From assembly GCF_006494815.1 (NCBI RefSeq), contig NZ_CP041091.1, positions 2,370,501-2,434,500 of the forward strand: a stretch of 64,000 bases of DNA. Direction: 5' to 3'. Position 1 is the first letter of the stretch. Each line of letters opens with the position of its first letter. Below are positions 26,942 to 34,949 of the stretch, in pieces. The notes under the pieces are model-generated. The model searched no databases. It saw nothing but the letters and a program-made list of their open reading frames with translations, and was not told where the DNA came from. The DNA is from Nocardioides sambongensis. Its GTDB lineage: Bacteria > Actinomycetota > Actinomycetes > Propionibacteriales > Nocardioidaceae. The position numbers and the translations under genes are program-made.

Positions 26942-27442
26942 TTGCCGAGCGTGATTGACGATGCCTGGCGTCTGCTGAACGCCACCAACGAGTGGGTGCG
27001 CTTCGCCGACGCCAAAGCGGGAGGCGCGTTGGCGGGCGCAGGCGTCCTCGCCGGTGCACTTGCCTCTGCTGGCCTCAGCGACAAGTACCAGTCCGCGCCC
27101 TGCGGCGCAGTCGTGTTCGGCGTGCTGTCTGGCGTCGCGGCACTCATCGCTGCCGGACTCGCGCTCTACGCACTGATACCCACGCTGCGTGTCGGCGAGC
27201 CGGTCTCGTTGCTTTACTTCGAGCACGTGGCCCGTCGATACAAGGGCGATGCCGACAGCCACGCGGATGCCGTCAAGGAGTTGCTGAGCGACGACGAGAG
27301 GTACTTTCGCGAGGTGGCGGCTCAGGTGTGGGCCAACAGCGTCGTCGCCCGCGGCAAGTTTCTTGCCAGTGGTTGGGCACTGGCCGTGCTCGCCTTCGGC
27401 GTGTTGTTCGCGGGTGCCGCCGCACTCATCACGGTCCTGTAG
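26942..27442 (+). CDS. pycTM: Pycsar-like membrane effector (PycTM family)
   Basis: From TTG 26942 (GGAGG upstream) the protein has 166 residues. WRLLNATNEWVRFADAKAGG is followed by two hydrophobic segments (AGALAGAG... and GAVVFGVLSGVAALIAAGLALY). A soluble part (FEHVARRYKGDADSHADAVK, then REVAAQVWANSVVARGKFLA) precedes a third segment at the end. This order fits PycTM effectors (PF18967), which form membrane-disrupting pores when a cyclic pyrimidine nucleotide binds. The frame stays open back to 26729, but that part looks noncoding. The cyclase gene follows 20 bases downstream, as in Pycsar operons. Confidence 0.78.
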   Translation: MPSVIDDAWRLLNATNEWVRFADAKAGGALAGAGVLAGALASAGLSDKYQSAPCGAVVFGVLSGVAALIAAGLALYALIPTLRVGEPVSLLYFEHVARRYKGDADSHADAVKELLSDDERYFREVAAQVWANSVVARGKFLASGWALAVLAFGVLFAGAAALITVL

Positions 27443-27462
27443 CTGCGAGGAGGAGACAACAC

Positions 27463-28152
27463 ATGGCACTCAAGGACGAGCTCGGGACCTATGTGCAGAA
27501 GGTGCTCGATGATCAGTGGACGAGGCGCAAAGGTCAGAAGGTCCCCGACCCCGACGACCTGCCACTGAGCAATGTCGCGGTCGAGCTTGACGCCACCGTG
27601 CTCTACGCCGACCTCGCGGCAAGCACGAAGATGACTAAGGGCTATAAGGACTGGTTCGCGGCCGAGGTCTACAAGAATTACCTCTACTGCGCGTCGAAGA
27701 TCATCCGCGCTCGGGGAGGCAGCATCACCGCCTACGACGGCGACCGCGTGATGGGCGTGTTCATCGGTGATCGCAAGAACTCTGAGGCCGCGAAGTGCGC
27801 TCTTCAGATCAACTGGGCCTGTCGGGAGATCGTGCAAGCCAAGCTTGAAAAGAAGTACGACACGGACTTCGAGTTGAAACAGCGCGTCGGCATCGACACG
27901 TCGCAGTTGTTCGTCGCCCGCACCGGCATCCGTGGCAGCAACGACCTCGTGTGGGTCGGCAATGCGAGCAACAACGCCGCGAAGATGGCGGCGTTGCCCA
28001 CGGCATACCCGTCGTACATCACAGTTGACGTCTACGAACGGCTTGCTGATTGGGCCAAGATCGGGAGCGACGGTCGCAACATGTGGACCGACCTCGGCAC
28101 GCGAGACCTCGGCTACAAGATCTACGGCTCGACGTGGTGGTGCAGTCTCTAG
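27463..28152 (+). CDS. pycC: Pycsar-like class III nucleotide cyclase (PycC family)
   Basis: The 229-residue protein is a class III adenylate/guanylate-like cyclase fold. It carries the two metal-binding aspartates, Asp50 in TVLYADLAASTK and Asp94 in SITAYDGDRVMGVF, and the late VGNASNNAAKMAALP. It starts at ATG 27463 after AGGAGGAG. There is no receptor or membrane domain, as in PycC enzymes that make cCMP or cUMP after phage infection. Pairing with the PycTM-like effector supports that role; cAMP or cGMP production cannot be excluded by sequence. Confidence 0.8.
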   Translation: MALKDELGTYVQKVLDDQWTRRKGQKVPDPDDLPLSNVAVELDATVLYADLAASTKMTKGYKDWFAAEVYKNYLYCASKIIRARGGSITAYDGDRVMGVFIGDRKNSEAAKCALQINWACREIVQAKLEKKYDTDFELKQRVGIDTSQLFVARTGIRGSNDLVWVGNASNNAAKMAALPTAYPSYITVDVYERLADWAKIGSDGRNMWTDLGTRDLGYKIYGSTWWCSL

Positions 28153-28176
28153 GTGTCGCATCAACACCTGTTGATC

Positions 28177-28869
28177 TCAGAGCTGTGTGTCGGTGAACAG
28201 CTGTGCGAACCAGGCGACGAGGAAGCTCCACGCGTTGCTCATCTTCGCGCTGTGCGCCGGTGATGCGCTCGTGCTGCCGTGGCCCGCTGCGAGCGTGCCC
28301 ACCCAGCGAAGCACGCCCTTGGTGGCCTCGTGCCGCGCCTTCGCCCTGTCCTTCGCAGACTGTCGGAAAGGAGTCTTGCCGGCGGCGCTCGATGAGCCGC
28401 GCACCGGCGCACTGCTCGAAGACTTGCCGGAGCCGTGCGCCGCATCACTGCCGTCGTCGTCGGGCGTGCTGTGGACCGGCGCACTGCCGTCTGACTTGGT
28501 CTCCTCTCCCCCACCGCTGTCCTTCGCAGACTGTCGGTCGGTGAGCGCGGGCATGAGCTTGCTGTCATAGAACGCCCGCCGCGCCTTCGCGGGGATCAGC
28601 TCGCCCTTCTCCGTGTAGGTGCGAGCAGTGCCGTCAGCGCCGACAACTGCGTACGCGCCCCCAATGACGGGCGTGACAACGAAGCGCTTCTCCTTGCCGC
28701 CCTGTGTCGTCCTCAGGATGCCGCCGCTGCGTAGGGCAATCTCGGTGCGGTCGAGGTGGTCGACGGTGGGCGCGCCGAAGGGGCAGTCCCTTCCCCCGTT
28801 ACTCGCGCCGCGAGCGACGCAGCGAGTCCAGGTGCCGGAATCGGGTGATTGGTGGTACTTCAAGGTCAT
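28177..28869 (-). CDS. Unknown protein with N-terminal KYHQ/DCPFG domain and Ser-rich tail
   Basis: A 230-residue protein starting MTLKYHQSPDSGTWTRCVAR with GRDCPFG, similar to the small protein at 26437. After about 100 residues comes a low-complexity region with GGGEETKSDGSAP and repeated RQSAKD segments, then a hydrophobic C-terminal part (AWSFLVAWFAQLF). It converges with the cyclase gene. An ACAGGAG ribosome-binding site and a CGATATT element precede it. No known function; the low-complexity tail and C-terminal aromatic segment may mediate membrane association. Confidence 0.6.
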   Translation of the reverse strand: MTLKYHQSPDSGTWTRCVARGASNGGRDCPFGAPTVDHLDRTEIALRSGGILRTTQGGKEKRFVVTPVIGGAYAVVGADGTARTYTEKGELIPAKARRAFYDSKLMPALTDRQSAKDSGGGEETKSDGSAPVHSTPDDDGSDAAHGSGKSSSSAPVRGSSSAAGKTPFRQSAKDRAKARHEATKGVLRWVGTLAAGHGSTSASPAHSAKMSNAWSFLVAWFAQLFTDTQL

Positions 28870-28931
28870 GGCGTGCTCCTGTGTGAGGCGTTCATGGAGA
28901 GCCAATATCGGAGTCCTTCGCAGACTGTCGG
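28349..28931. repeat. Three copies of an 18-bp repeat
   Basis: TCCTTCGCAGACTGTCGG occurs exactly at 28349-28366, 28520-28537 and 28914-28931. The first two encode RQSAKD on the minus strand; the third is in the upstream noncoding region. A degenerate copy is at about 29663. It could be a recombinase or regulator binding site. Confidence 0.75.
28903..28916 (-). promoter_or_regulatory. CGATATT element upstream of 28177-28869 gene
   Basis: Minus strand GGACTCCGATATTG, about 34 bases before ATG 28869. It is adjacent to the third 18-bp repeat. Confidence 0.5.
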
Positions 28932-28936
28932 CGGTC

Positions 28937-28968
28937 AAAAAAAACCACCTCCGGCCATTGGCCGAAGG
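28937..28968 (-). terminator. Intrinsic terminator for a minus-strand transcript
   Basis: On the minus strand CCTTCGGCC pairs with GGCCGGAGG (loop AAT, one wobble), followed by TGG and eight T. The stem and T run are strong. It would stop transcription coming from about 29000-29550, where I find no convincing gene. Confidence 0.75.
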
Positions 28969-28969
28969 G

Positions 28970-29602
28970 GCGGGCGTAGCGCCGCGCGGCCCAGCGCTGC
29001 TTTGCTGCCCTTATTCTTGCTCCGCTCCACCGCGCTCGGCTTCGCCTCGCGCGCGAGGTGAATCCCTGCCTGTTCCATACCGGACACGGGAGTGGTCCGG
29101 AGAGATCTGGTGGCGCTGCTATCCCCGAGACACTGCCAGATGCTTCCGGAAGTGTGTCGGCACACTTTCGACGGCTTCCCGTAGTCGCCAGTCCTCCTCT
29201 CGGAGGAGATGGCGCTACCCGTGCAGGCCTCAGGCTGCGCGGTGCTTGTTGGAAGGTGGAGTGAGGCCGAAGGCAGCCCCAAGGGCTGACAGCGGGCTTA
29301 CGCAAGCTTCCTGCCGCCGTCGGAGGTCAGGCCCACGGGCTGATCGGAGACGGCAAAGGCTGGCTGACGGAAGACGCTTTTACTTCCGGCAGGGCGGGTC
29401 GAGCGCCAGCGAGTCCGGGGTGCTTCGCAGCGCTCCGGGGGTGGGTCGACGTACCCGCACGACAAGCGCCACGTCGAGGTCTACGTCATAGGTGGTCCCC
29501 AAGTAGGCGTCAAGCACTTCGCCCAGTGGAGCGACGACATTCCGATATTCCACTCCTCGCCGCCAGCAGGACGCGGCTCACCCACGAGGAGGCACCACCA
29601 CC
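28970..29602. other. Gene-poor region with terminator at its left end
   Basis: About 630 bases with no protein gene I can support. It contains several small inverted repeats (for example CCGGAC/GTCCGG around 29082-29102). A minus-strand terminator at its left end implies a transcript, possibly a noncoding RNA. At its right end are the CGATATT element and the ribosome-binding site of the next gene. Confidence 0.45.
29541..29550 (+). promoter_or_regulatory. TCCGATATTC element upstream of the replication-relaxation gene
   Basis: Plus-strand copy of the island motif about 52 bases before ATG 29603. Confidence 0.5.
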
Positions 29603-30742
29603 ATGACCGACACCCCACGCTTCAACGGCATTCGCTTGCCGCTGGCAGACGCCGGAGGCACTGCCTTCGCAGTCTGTTCCCAGGGCGACGCGGTAACGCC
29701 GCCAGGCGAAGACAGGCTCGACACGACCTATGCCGAGTACTTCTGCAACGACGATGACGAACAAGTTACCCGCGAGCGCAACCCCGACGATCCCCGTCTC
29801 GGCAACCTAGCGGGAACGCCTAAGCCGACGAGCTTTAAGAAGAACACCAGCAAGAAGTACCGGCGCCGCACCTTCACCGAGCGGGATGAGCTGCTTCTCG
29901 CGTTCCTCGCTCGCTTCAAGTTCAGCAACTCAACACAGCTCGCGCACCTCGCAGGCGTGCAACCGAAGAGCACTCACAAGCGGCTCCTCGGCCTCCGAGA
30001 GGCAGGGCTCGTGGCTTCTCACCGCGACGTCTTCGGCGTGAAACTGCCCTGGTTCATCACGCAGCGCGGCCTGAGCCTGCTTGCTACTACTAAAAGCTTT
30101 GACCCCGCGGCTATGCGACGCGTCACTGCCCAGGACGTGGAGACAAGTCAATTCGGGCACTTCCTTGCAGTTAACCAGGTGGCCATCCAGTTGCTCATCG
30201 GCTGGAATCCTCTGCGCTCAGAAGACGAGAAGGAATGCGCGAGCATCGACCAGCTCGTGAGTGAGTACCAGATCACCTCGTCTTGGTGGAGCTGGCGAGA
30301 CGGTACGGAATCTGAGCACTCGCAGCTCGATGGCCGAGCCCGGAACTGGAAGCGAGATGACTTCGCCGCCAAGGGGCGAACGCTAGCCCTCAGTGAGCGT
30401 GCTGGCCTCCTCACGGTCGTGCCGAAGCTAAGTCAGCCTGGAAGCGTGAGCACCTACCACTTCCCTGATTTGGTGCTATTGCAGAACGATGGCTCGGTCG
30501 CTGTCGAAATCGAGACGAGCATAAAGACCATCGGCGACTACGAGCGGATCATCAACACGTTTCTGCGGGACGACCACCGCACGTTCGACAAGCTTGTGTG
30601 GGTCTGCAACAGCAAGAGTGCCGCGGCTCGCGTCGACCAGGCCGCAGAGAACTTGGGGTTGCTCGACGACTCCTTCTGCAAAGTCGTACCCCTCATGGGC
30701 TGGAACGGCGCGCCATTCTCGGAGAGGGCGTGGCGGCTATGA
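29603..30742 (+). CDS. Replication-relaxation family protein
   Basis: The 379-residue protein has an N-terminal disordered part, a winged-helix segment (TFTERDELLLAFLARFKFSN, QLAHLAGVQPKSTHKRLLGL) and the family core (ALSERAGLLTVVPKL, HFPDLVLLQNDGSVAVEIE). This matches PF13814, found on actinobacterial plasmids and integrative elements next to replication or mobilization genes. ATG 29603 follows GAGGAGG. It begins a four-gene run whose ends overlap by ATGA or GTGA. Confidence 0.8.
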   Translation: MTDTPRFNGIRLPLADAGGTAFAVCSQGDAVTPPGEDRLDTTYAEYFCNDDDEQVTRERNPDDPRLGNLAGTPKPTSFKKNTSKKYRRRTFTERDELLLAFLARFKFSNSTQLAHLAGVQPKSTHKRLLGLREAGLVASHRDVFGVKLPWFITQRGLSLLATTKSFDPAAMRRVTAQDVETSQFGHFLAVNQVAIQLLIGWNPLRSEDEKECASIDQLVSEYQITSSWWSWRDGTESEHSQLDGRARNWKRDDFAAKGRTLALSERAGLLTVVPKLSQPGSVSTYHFPDLVLLQNDGSVAVEIETSIKTIGDYERIINTFLRDDHRTFDKLVWVCNSKSAAARVDQAAENLGLLDDSFCKVVPLMGWNGAPFSERAWRL

Positions 30743-31122
30743 CTGACGGACAGAAGCTCATCGAGGAGCTGGCAAGCGAGATCAACGAGCGAGTCCAACG
30801 CCTCATGCGGCTCTCACTCAGCGAACCCGGCGGCGAGGACGTGGCGGAGCTCTGGGCTATTGCCCGCTTTCGTGCGGGCGTGGCCTACGACGAGCACATG
30901 CGCTTGCAGCGAGACAACGACGAACTCAGGGCTCTATGCCATGCCACGTCTACTGACTCCGCTGCTGTTATTCCGCCGAGAATCGATGCTCGCACATCGA
31001 ATCGCGACCGCATTAGCACCTTCACTAGAGCGCACAACGGTGAAGAAGTTAGAGCACTGGCCGCGTCGAACCCCGCGCGGAACAACCGACCTGTGCATCG
31101 ACAGGACGGCGTTACGCAATGA
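30739..31122 (+). CDS. Small coiled-coil-like unknown protein
   Basis: A 127-residue protein from ATG 30739, overlapping the previous stop as ATGA. The N-terminus is helical (TDGQKLIEELASEINERVQR) and the C-terminus basic (GEEVRALAASNPARNNRPVH). There is no known domain. Coupling to the replication-relaxation gene suggests a helper in replication or mobilization. Confidence 0.6.
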   Translation: MTDGQKLIEELASEINERVQRLMRLSLSEPGGEDVAELWAIARFRAGVAYDEHMRLQRDNDELRALCHATSTDSAAVIPPRIDARTSNRDRISTFTRAHNGEEVRALAASNPARNNRPVHRQDGVTQ

Positions 31123-31325
31123 GCGCGAACACACGAGGTCCGCGCAACCGGAAGACGCTGTCACCTCAATGGCGAGGACTACTCGAGAACAGCAAACGGA
31201 ACGGTGACGACGGTGGCCGACGCTGCGTAAGAATCGGCAAGCACGGCCGAGCTATCCACGGGCCGTTACGCGCCGACGGCGACTTCTTGGTCTGTGATTC
31301 CTGCGGCATGAGGAAGCAGTGGTGA
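31119..31325 (+). CDS. Small basic zinc-ribbon-like protein
   Basis: A 68-residue protein overlapping the previous gene by ATGA. It is strongly basic and ends VCDSCGMRKQW, a CxxC pair that suggests zinc binding together with another cysteine (RRCVRIG). No family is recognised. It is part of the same translationally coupled run. Confidence 0.55.
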   Translation: MSANTRGPRNRKTLSPQWRGLLENSKRNGDDGGRRCVRIGKHGRAIHGPLRADGDFLVCDSCGMRKQW

Positions 31326-31492
31326 CCGGCATGAAGCTTCCCAAGTGGCGCGCCACGCGCCCTGATGAGCCATCCTGCTGGCGTATGAGCCGAAACCGCT
31401 GGTGGCGCCACGGACGCATGCTTCGGCGGGGCGAGTCGTTGTTTTGCCCGTTCTGCCGTCGCACCGTGCTGCTGGCACCAGCCTCGCGTTAA
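31322..31492 (+). CDS. Small basic CxxC protein
   Basis: A 56-residue ORF from GTG 31322, overlapping the previous stop as GTGA. It is Arg/Trp-rich and carries FCPFCRRTV, a probable zinc knuckle with the earlier Cys (EPSCWRM). An ATG at 31331 is an alternative start. It is the last gene of the run; a hairpin follows it. Confidence 0.5.
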   Translation: MTGMKLPKWRATRPDEPSCWRMSRNRWWRHGRMLRRGESLFCPFCRRTVLLAPASR

Positions 31493-31510
31493 CGGTCCCC
31501 GTTCTGAACC

Positions 31511-31545
31511 AGAGGCCTCCCCCATGATCTCGGGCGGAGGCCTCT
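31511..31545 (+). terminator. Probable terminator after the four-gene run
   Basis: AGAGGCCTCC (31511-31520) pairs perfectly with GGAGGCCTCT (31536-31545) around a 15-base loop. There is no T run. Its place 18 bases after the last stop suggests a transcription end. Confidence 0.55.
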
Positions 31546-32165
31546 GAGTGCGATGAGGACTGCCCGAGACGACGCGCAAAGAGCAAGGGAAATGCAGCCC
31601 TGAGCAGCGCAGCTACACACCTCAGCCCTCGACGGCTCACGCTGAAAGTTTCGGTGCTTCCTCACAAAATTGTCTCCAAGGTGCGTCGCCCGCATGACCT
31701 TGCGCTAGCAACGCATAACCGGAGTGTGCGCCGTCTCCGCTAGCGACGGGACAACTCACTCTCACAGCTCAAGCCGCCCGCGCGGGCAGCTTGAGCAGGT
31801 GCTCGGCACACTGTCAGAGTCGCTTGGAGTCCTTCACGAGGCGGCGCACGCGTGGTCGGTGTCCTCCTACGTCACGGTCGAACGGTTGGGCGGGTTCGCG
31901 GCGCCGTTGCTCGCGCAGGTCGTGGAGTAGGCCGCCGACCCGCACGTTCCGCGCCGTCAGATCTTGACCACCGCGAAGCAGTGATCGCAGGACGACGAGC
32001 AGCTTCGCTTCGCTCCAGGCGCCATCGCGCTGCACTGTCTCACCGTGACGAGCGGCCACGGCTTGCATGGTCGGTAGGTCAAGCCCGCCGAGAGCTTCTC
32101 GATGGGCGACGGCGCACTGGCCAACTGGAAGAGGTCAGGTCGCCCCTAGCGCATCCGGTGTCCTC
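31546..32165. other. Region between converging gene sets, with a hairpin and two weak ORFs
   Basis: GCTCAAGCCGCCCGCG and its mate form a 30-base near-perfect palindrome at 31767-31796. Two ORFs overlap it in part: a plus one at 31724-31930 (68 residues, GQLEQVLGTLSESLGVLHEA) and a minus one at 31814-32068 (84 residues, SEAKLLVVLRSLLRGGQDLT). At most one can be real; I cannot choose between them. No other gene is seen. Confidence 0.4.
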
Positions 32166-34577
32166 TCAGAAGACTTCGTCTGCGAGCGAGTCATCTAGGT
32201 CGGCGTAGAGGTCCGCGTCATGGCGCAGGCCGTCCTCGTCCAGGTCATCGTGCGCTGCTGCAGACGCGCCCTTCGCCTTGAACCGCACCCCCTTGACGTG
32301 AGTGCAGGACTCACCGGCACGGCGGGGTGAGTCGAACTTTGCGGGGTCCTTCCATTGCGATTGCGTGAGAGCGCCGGTGCGGCCGCGAGCCGACTTCATC
32401 TTGTTAGCGCGAAGCGCGTCGTGGCCAGTAAGGCGTTCCATGAACAGGCGGTGACTCCACTGCTGGTAGCCGTGGGCCCGTGCCCATGTGTTGAAGCTGT
32501 CACGGAGGTCCTCGGTGAGGCAGAAGGAGTCGATGTCGGCCTCAACCGAGTCCTTGAACCAGCCGATGATGTTGTCGGCCGACTCGCGCCAGGCCAGGCT
32601 TGCTTCTGTAACGCTCACGGGCACTTTGACCTCCTCACGCTTGTCGGCGTACCACCGCCTCGCACCCTCGATGCGCCACGCCAAGCATGCTTCGGCGGCA
32701 TCCGGGTCCGTGCTCGCGAGGACCCGAACAGCGGGGTTCGCTACCCGATCCATCGGGTCGGTGCACCCCTCGGCGCTCTTCTTGTAGGTATAGGGAAACG
32801 GCACAACGAGGAGACGCCTCCACGTGCCTGGGTCTGTCTCACTGACGTTGGGCAGGCGGTTGCAGGAGACCCACAGTGTGGCCTCAACGTCGAAAGTCTG
32901 GTTCGCTTCGCGCAGCCCGCGGGCGGTCATCTTCTTGGTGCCGACGAGGCGCTTGATGCTGCCGACGTCGAGGTTGCGTTCGTCGGGCAGTTCTTCGACC
33001 AACGCCTGGCGAAGCCCCTTGAAGGTGATGAGGTTGAACGTCTCGCCGCCACTGGTGGAGCGCATGAGCGTGGACTGTGGCGGCAGCCCGCCGTAGGTCC
33101 CAGCGCTGGCCTCCATCACGTCGAGGAAGCTCGACTTCGCGTTCGCTCCCCCGCCGTGCAGGAACAAGCACACGGTGGAAGCGGGCTGTTCGCCAGTAAG
33201 CGTCTGACCGGCCATGAGTTGCAGCCAGGAGTGCACGTCGACAGGCACGGCCTCAAGAATCTTGGACCAGACCCAGTTGGTCTTCCCGGGTGTGAAAGCG
33301 GAGGGCACGCGCTTGGTGATGAGGAGGTCAGGGTCGAAGGGGCGCAGCGTGCCGGTGGGCAGGTGCACAACGCCGTTGGCCACGAGCAACAGGTCGCTGT
33401 GTGCGTCCAGTTCGGTACTAGCCACGACAACGTGGAGGGCTGCGAGATCGCAGACGTTGGCAACCGTCTGCTTCTTGAGGCAGACGACGGCGGCTTTCGT
33501 GATGTTGTGGTCCATCGTTCTCGCGGCCGCCTCCCACTCCTCTCGAAGCCACGCCATGACCTCGGCCTGCATGACGGCAGGGTCGAGCACGTCCCACGCA
33601 CCCGTCGACTGGTCGTAGCGAATCCAGGTCCGGCGCTCGGCCACGTAGCGGTGAGTGGTGAGCCTGGTGGCGATGAAGCGTTCGGCCATCGTCAGATCCT
33701 TGAAGTGCTCGATGCCCACGCTCTTACTGCCGCCTGCGCCAGCGCCGAGCACTGCGGCGCTTGCGTACGACGCCGTAGCAGGCGTGTTCTGCGTGCGAGG
33801 CACATAATGGCGAGCGCCTTCCTCCACGGCCCGCGTGACCGTTGCGTCTACCTCGTCCTGGGACAGGCCAAGGCTCAGTGCGGCGCCGGTCATCATGCGG
33901 ATGACCTCCGCGGCGGGCGCGCCCGCCTTGGCGGCGCCGAAGCATTCCCGGTTCAGCGTGTCGTTGCGCTGTCCTGAAGGTGCGCGCATCACTGCGAGAG
34001 TCGCGCTTTCGAGCGCTGCGCGGGCGTACTGGTCAGGAAAGTCGTCGGGGGCGGGTGCGAAGGTCGCGGGTTGCTCCACCGGCTTCATCATGGCTTCGCG
34101 CAGCCAGCTCGGCAGCTCGGCGATGGGTTCTACTTCTACGAGCTCGTATGTCCCCATCGTGCCGTCTGCGCGCCGCACCTGAGAGTGCGGGCCGACCACG
34201 TAACCGCCAACGGCGCGCACGTCGATGCCGGGTGCGATGCGGCCCGCGCTGTTGCGCAGGGACTCGCCCTCGGGTGCACGGTAGTAGCGGTGCAGGCCGT
34301 CGTTGGGAGTAGCCACGACGAGCGTCGGAGGGTTGTCGTCCACGTCCTCGACAAGCTGGCTCCAAGCTTCCACTCCGTCGGCGCCTTCGGCATGGCGGTC
34401 GAGGTCGATAACGACCAGGTTGGAGCGGCCACAGTCGACGCCGTACGTAGTTGTGGAGGCGGGTAGTTCGGCGTCGAACTCCTTCCACTTGAGCTTCGGC
34501 GTCTTGCTCCCGTGGGGAAGGGGGAAAAAGACGGCGGTTGAGTCGAATAGAGTGTCGACCAGTTGCTGCATGTGCAT
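32166..34577 (-). CDS. Primase-polymerase/helicase of the element (Prim-Pol plus D5-like ATPase)
   Basis: The 803-residue protein has an N-terminal bifunctional primase/polymerase domain with NLVVIDLDRHAEGADG, and LVVATPNDGLHRYYRAPEG, then DVRAVGGYVVGPHSQ. The C-terminal superfamily 3-type ATPase has Walker A FLHGGGANAKSSFLDVMEAS, and VEELPDERNLDVGSIKRLVG and WVSCNRLPNVSETD. This is the layout of replication proteins of plasmids and phage satellites (P4 alpha-like). Start ATG 34577 (MHMQQLVDTLF) follows AAGGAG. It probably drives replication of the excised element from an origin just upstream. Confidence 0.85.
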   Translation of the reverse strand: MHMQQLVDTLFDSTAVFFPLPHGSKTPKLKWKEFDAELPASTTTYGVDCGRSNLVVIDLDRHAEGADGVEAWSQLVEDVDDNPPTLVVATPNDGLHRYYRAPEGESLRNSAGRIAPGIDVRAVGGYVVGPHSQVRRADGTMGTYELVEVEPIAELPSWLREAMMKPVEQPATFAPAPDDFPDQYARAALESATLAVMRAPSGQRNDTLNRECFGAAKAGAPAAEVIRMMTGAALSLGLSQDEVDATVTRAVEEGARHYVPRTQNTPATASYASAAVLGAGAGGSKSVGIEHFKDLTMAERFIATRLTTHRYVAERRTWIRYDQSTGAWDVLDPAVMQAEVMAWLREEWEAAARTMDHNITKAAVVCLKKQTVANVCDLAALHVVVASTELDAHSDLLLVANGVVHLPTGTLRPFDPDLLITKRVPSAFTPGKTNWVWSKILEAVPVDVHSWLQLMAGQTLTGEQPASTVCLFLHGGGANAKSSFLDVMEASAGTYGGLPPQSTLMRSTSGGETFNLITFKGLRQALVEELPDERNLDVGSIKRLVGTKKMTARGLREANQTFDVEATLWVSCNRLPNVSETDPGTWRRLLVVPFPYTYKKSAEGCTDPMDRVANPAVRVLASTDPDAAEACLAWRIEGARRWYADKREEVKVPVSVTEASLAWRESADNIIGWFKDSVEADIDSFCLTEDLRDSFNTWARAHGYQQWSHRLFMERLTGHDALRANKMKSARGRTGALTQSQWKDPAKFDSPRRAGESCTHVKGVRFKAKGASAAAHDDLDEDGLRHDADLYADLDDSLADEVF

Positions 34578-34633
34578 GAGAATGGGCTCCTTGGTTCGTT
34601 TTTCACCGCCTCGGGCAGTCGAGGTGACGAAAT

Positions 34634-34641
34634 AAATATCG
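34634..34641 (-). promoter_or_regulatory. CGATATTT element upstream of primase gene
   Basis: Minus strand CGATATTT, 57 bases before ATG 34577. It lacks the ACTC part. Confidence 0.45.
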
Positions 34642-34707
34642 CCAGGGGCCCACCTAGCTGTTCTACTCGGCGCTAGCCGTGATTCTTCCTTGCCTTGAGC
34701 CGATCCC

Positions 34708-34790
34708 GTTGCAGCCTGTTGCAGTGGTTTTGGAGTTGCTGTAGAAGCTTTCCCCGGGACTTCTCTAAAACCACTGCAACAGGCTGCAAC
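34708..34790. repeat. Candidate replication origin: 24-bp perfect inverted repeat with GTTGCAG iterons
   Basis: Arms at 34708-34731 and 34767-34790 match perfectly over 24 bases around a 35-base spacer. Each arm holds two GTTGCAG-like units and an AAAACC/GGTTTT end. It lies 130 bases upstream of the primase-helicase gene. Position and repeats fit an origin, though a transcription attenuator is also possible. A weak minus ORF spans it (34673-34939). Confidence 0.55.
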
Positions 34791-34867
34791 ACCTGGCCTA
34801 CAAGTTCGGCGGCGGTCGCGAGAAGACGCGACTTGCCGCTGACCCGGTGCCGAGAGCCACGTAAAAA

Positions 34868-34943
34868 CCCGGTGGTGCACGGTGCAAGAACCCCAAGGAG
34901 CAGAACTTTGCACCCTTGGTCTGCCAACCTTCGCACCACCGGG
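34868..34943. repeat. 11-bp inverted repeat flanking the origin region
   Basis: CCCGGTGGTGC (34868-34878) and GCACCACCGGG (34933-34943) are perfect complements separated by 54 bases. Together with the 24-bp repeat it marks an unusually structured noncoding stretch between 34578 and 35096. Confidence 0.6.
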
Positions 34944-34949
34944 CGCGTT

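Noticed and set aside
28935..29305. Minus-strand ORFs of 115 and 137 residues
   Set aside because: They overlap each other in different frames, run through the terminator and have no recognisable domain.
30885..31164. Minus-strand ORFs opposite the small genes
   Set aside because: They oppose a coupled plus-strand gene run with ATGA/GTGA overlaps.
34673..34939. Minus-strand ORF of 88 residues across the origin repeats
   Set aside because: It begins 11 bases from a CGATATT element, but spans the inverted repeats and matches no family. The repeats explain its composition better. A short transcript there is still possible.
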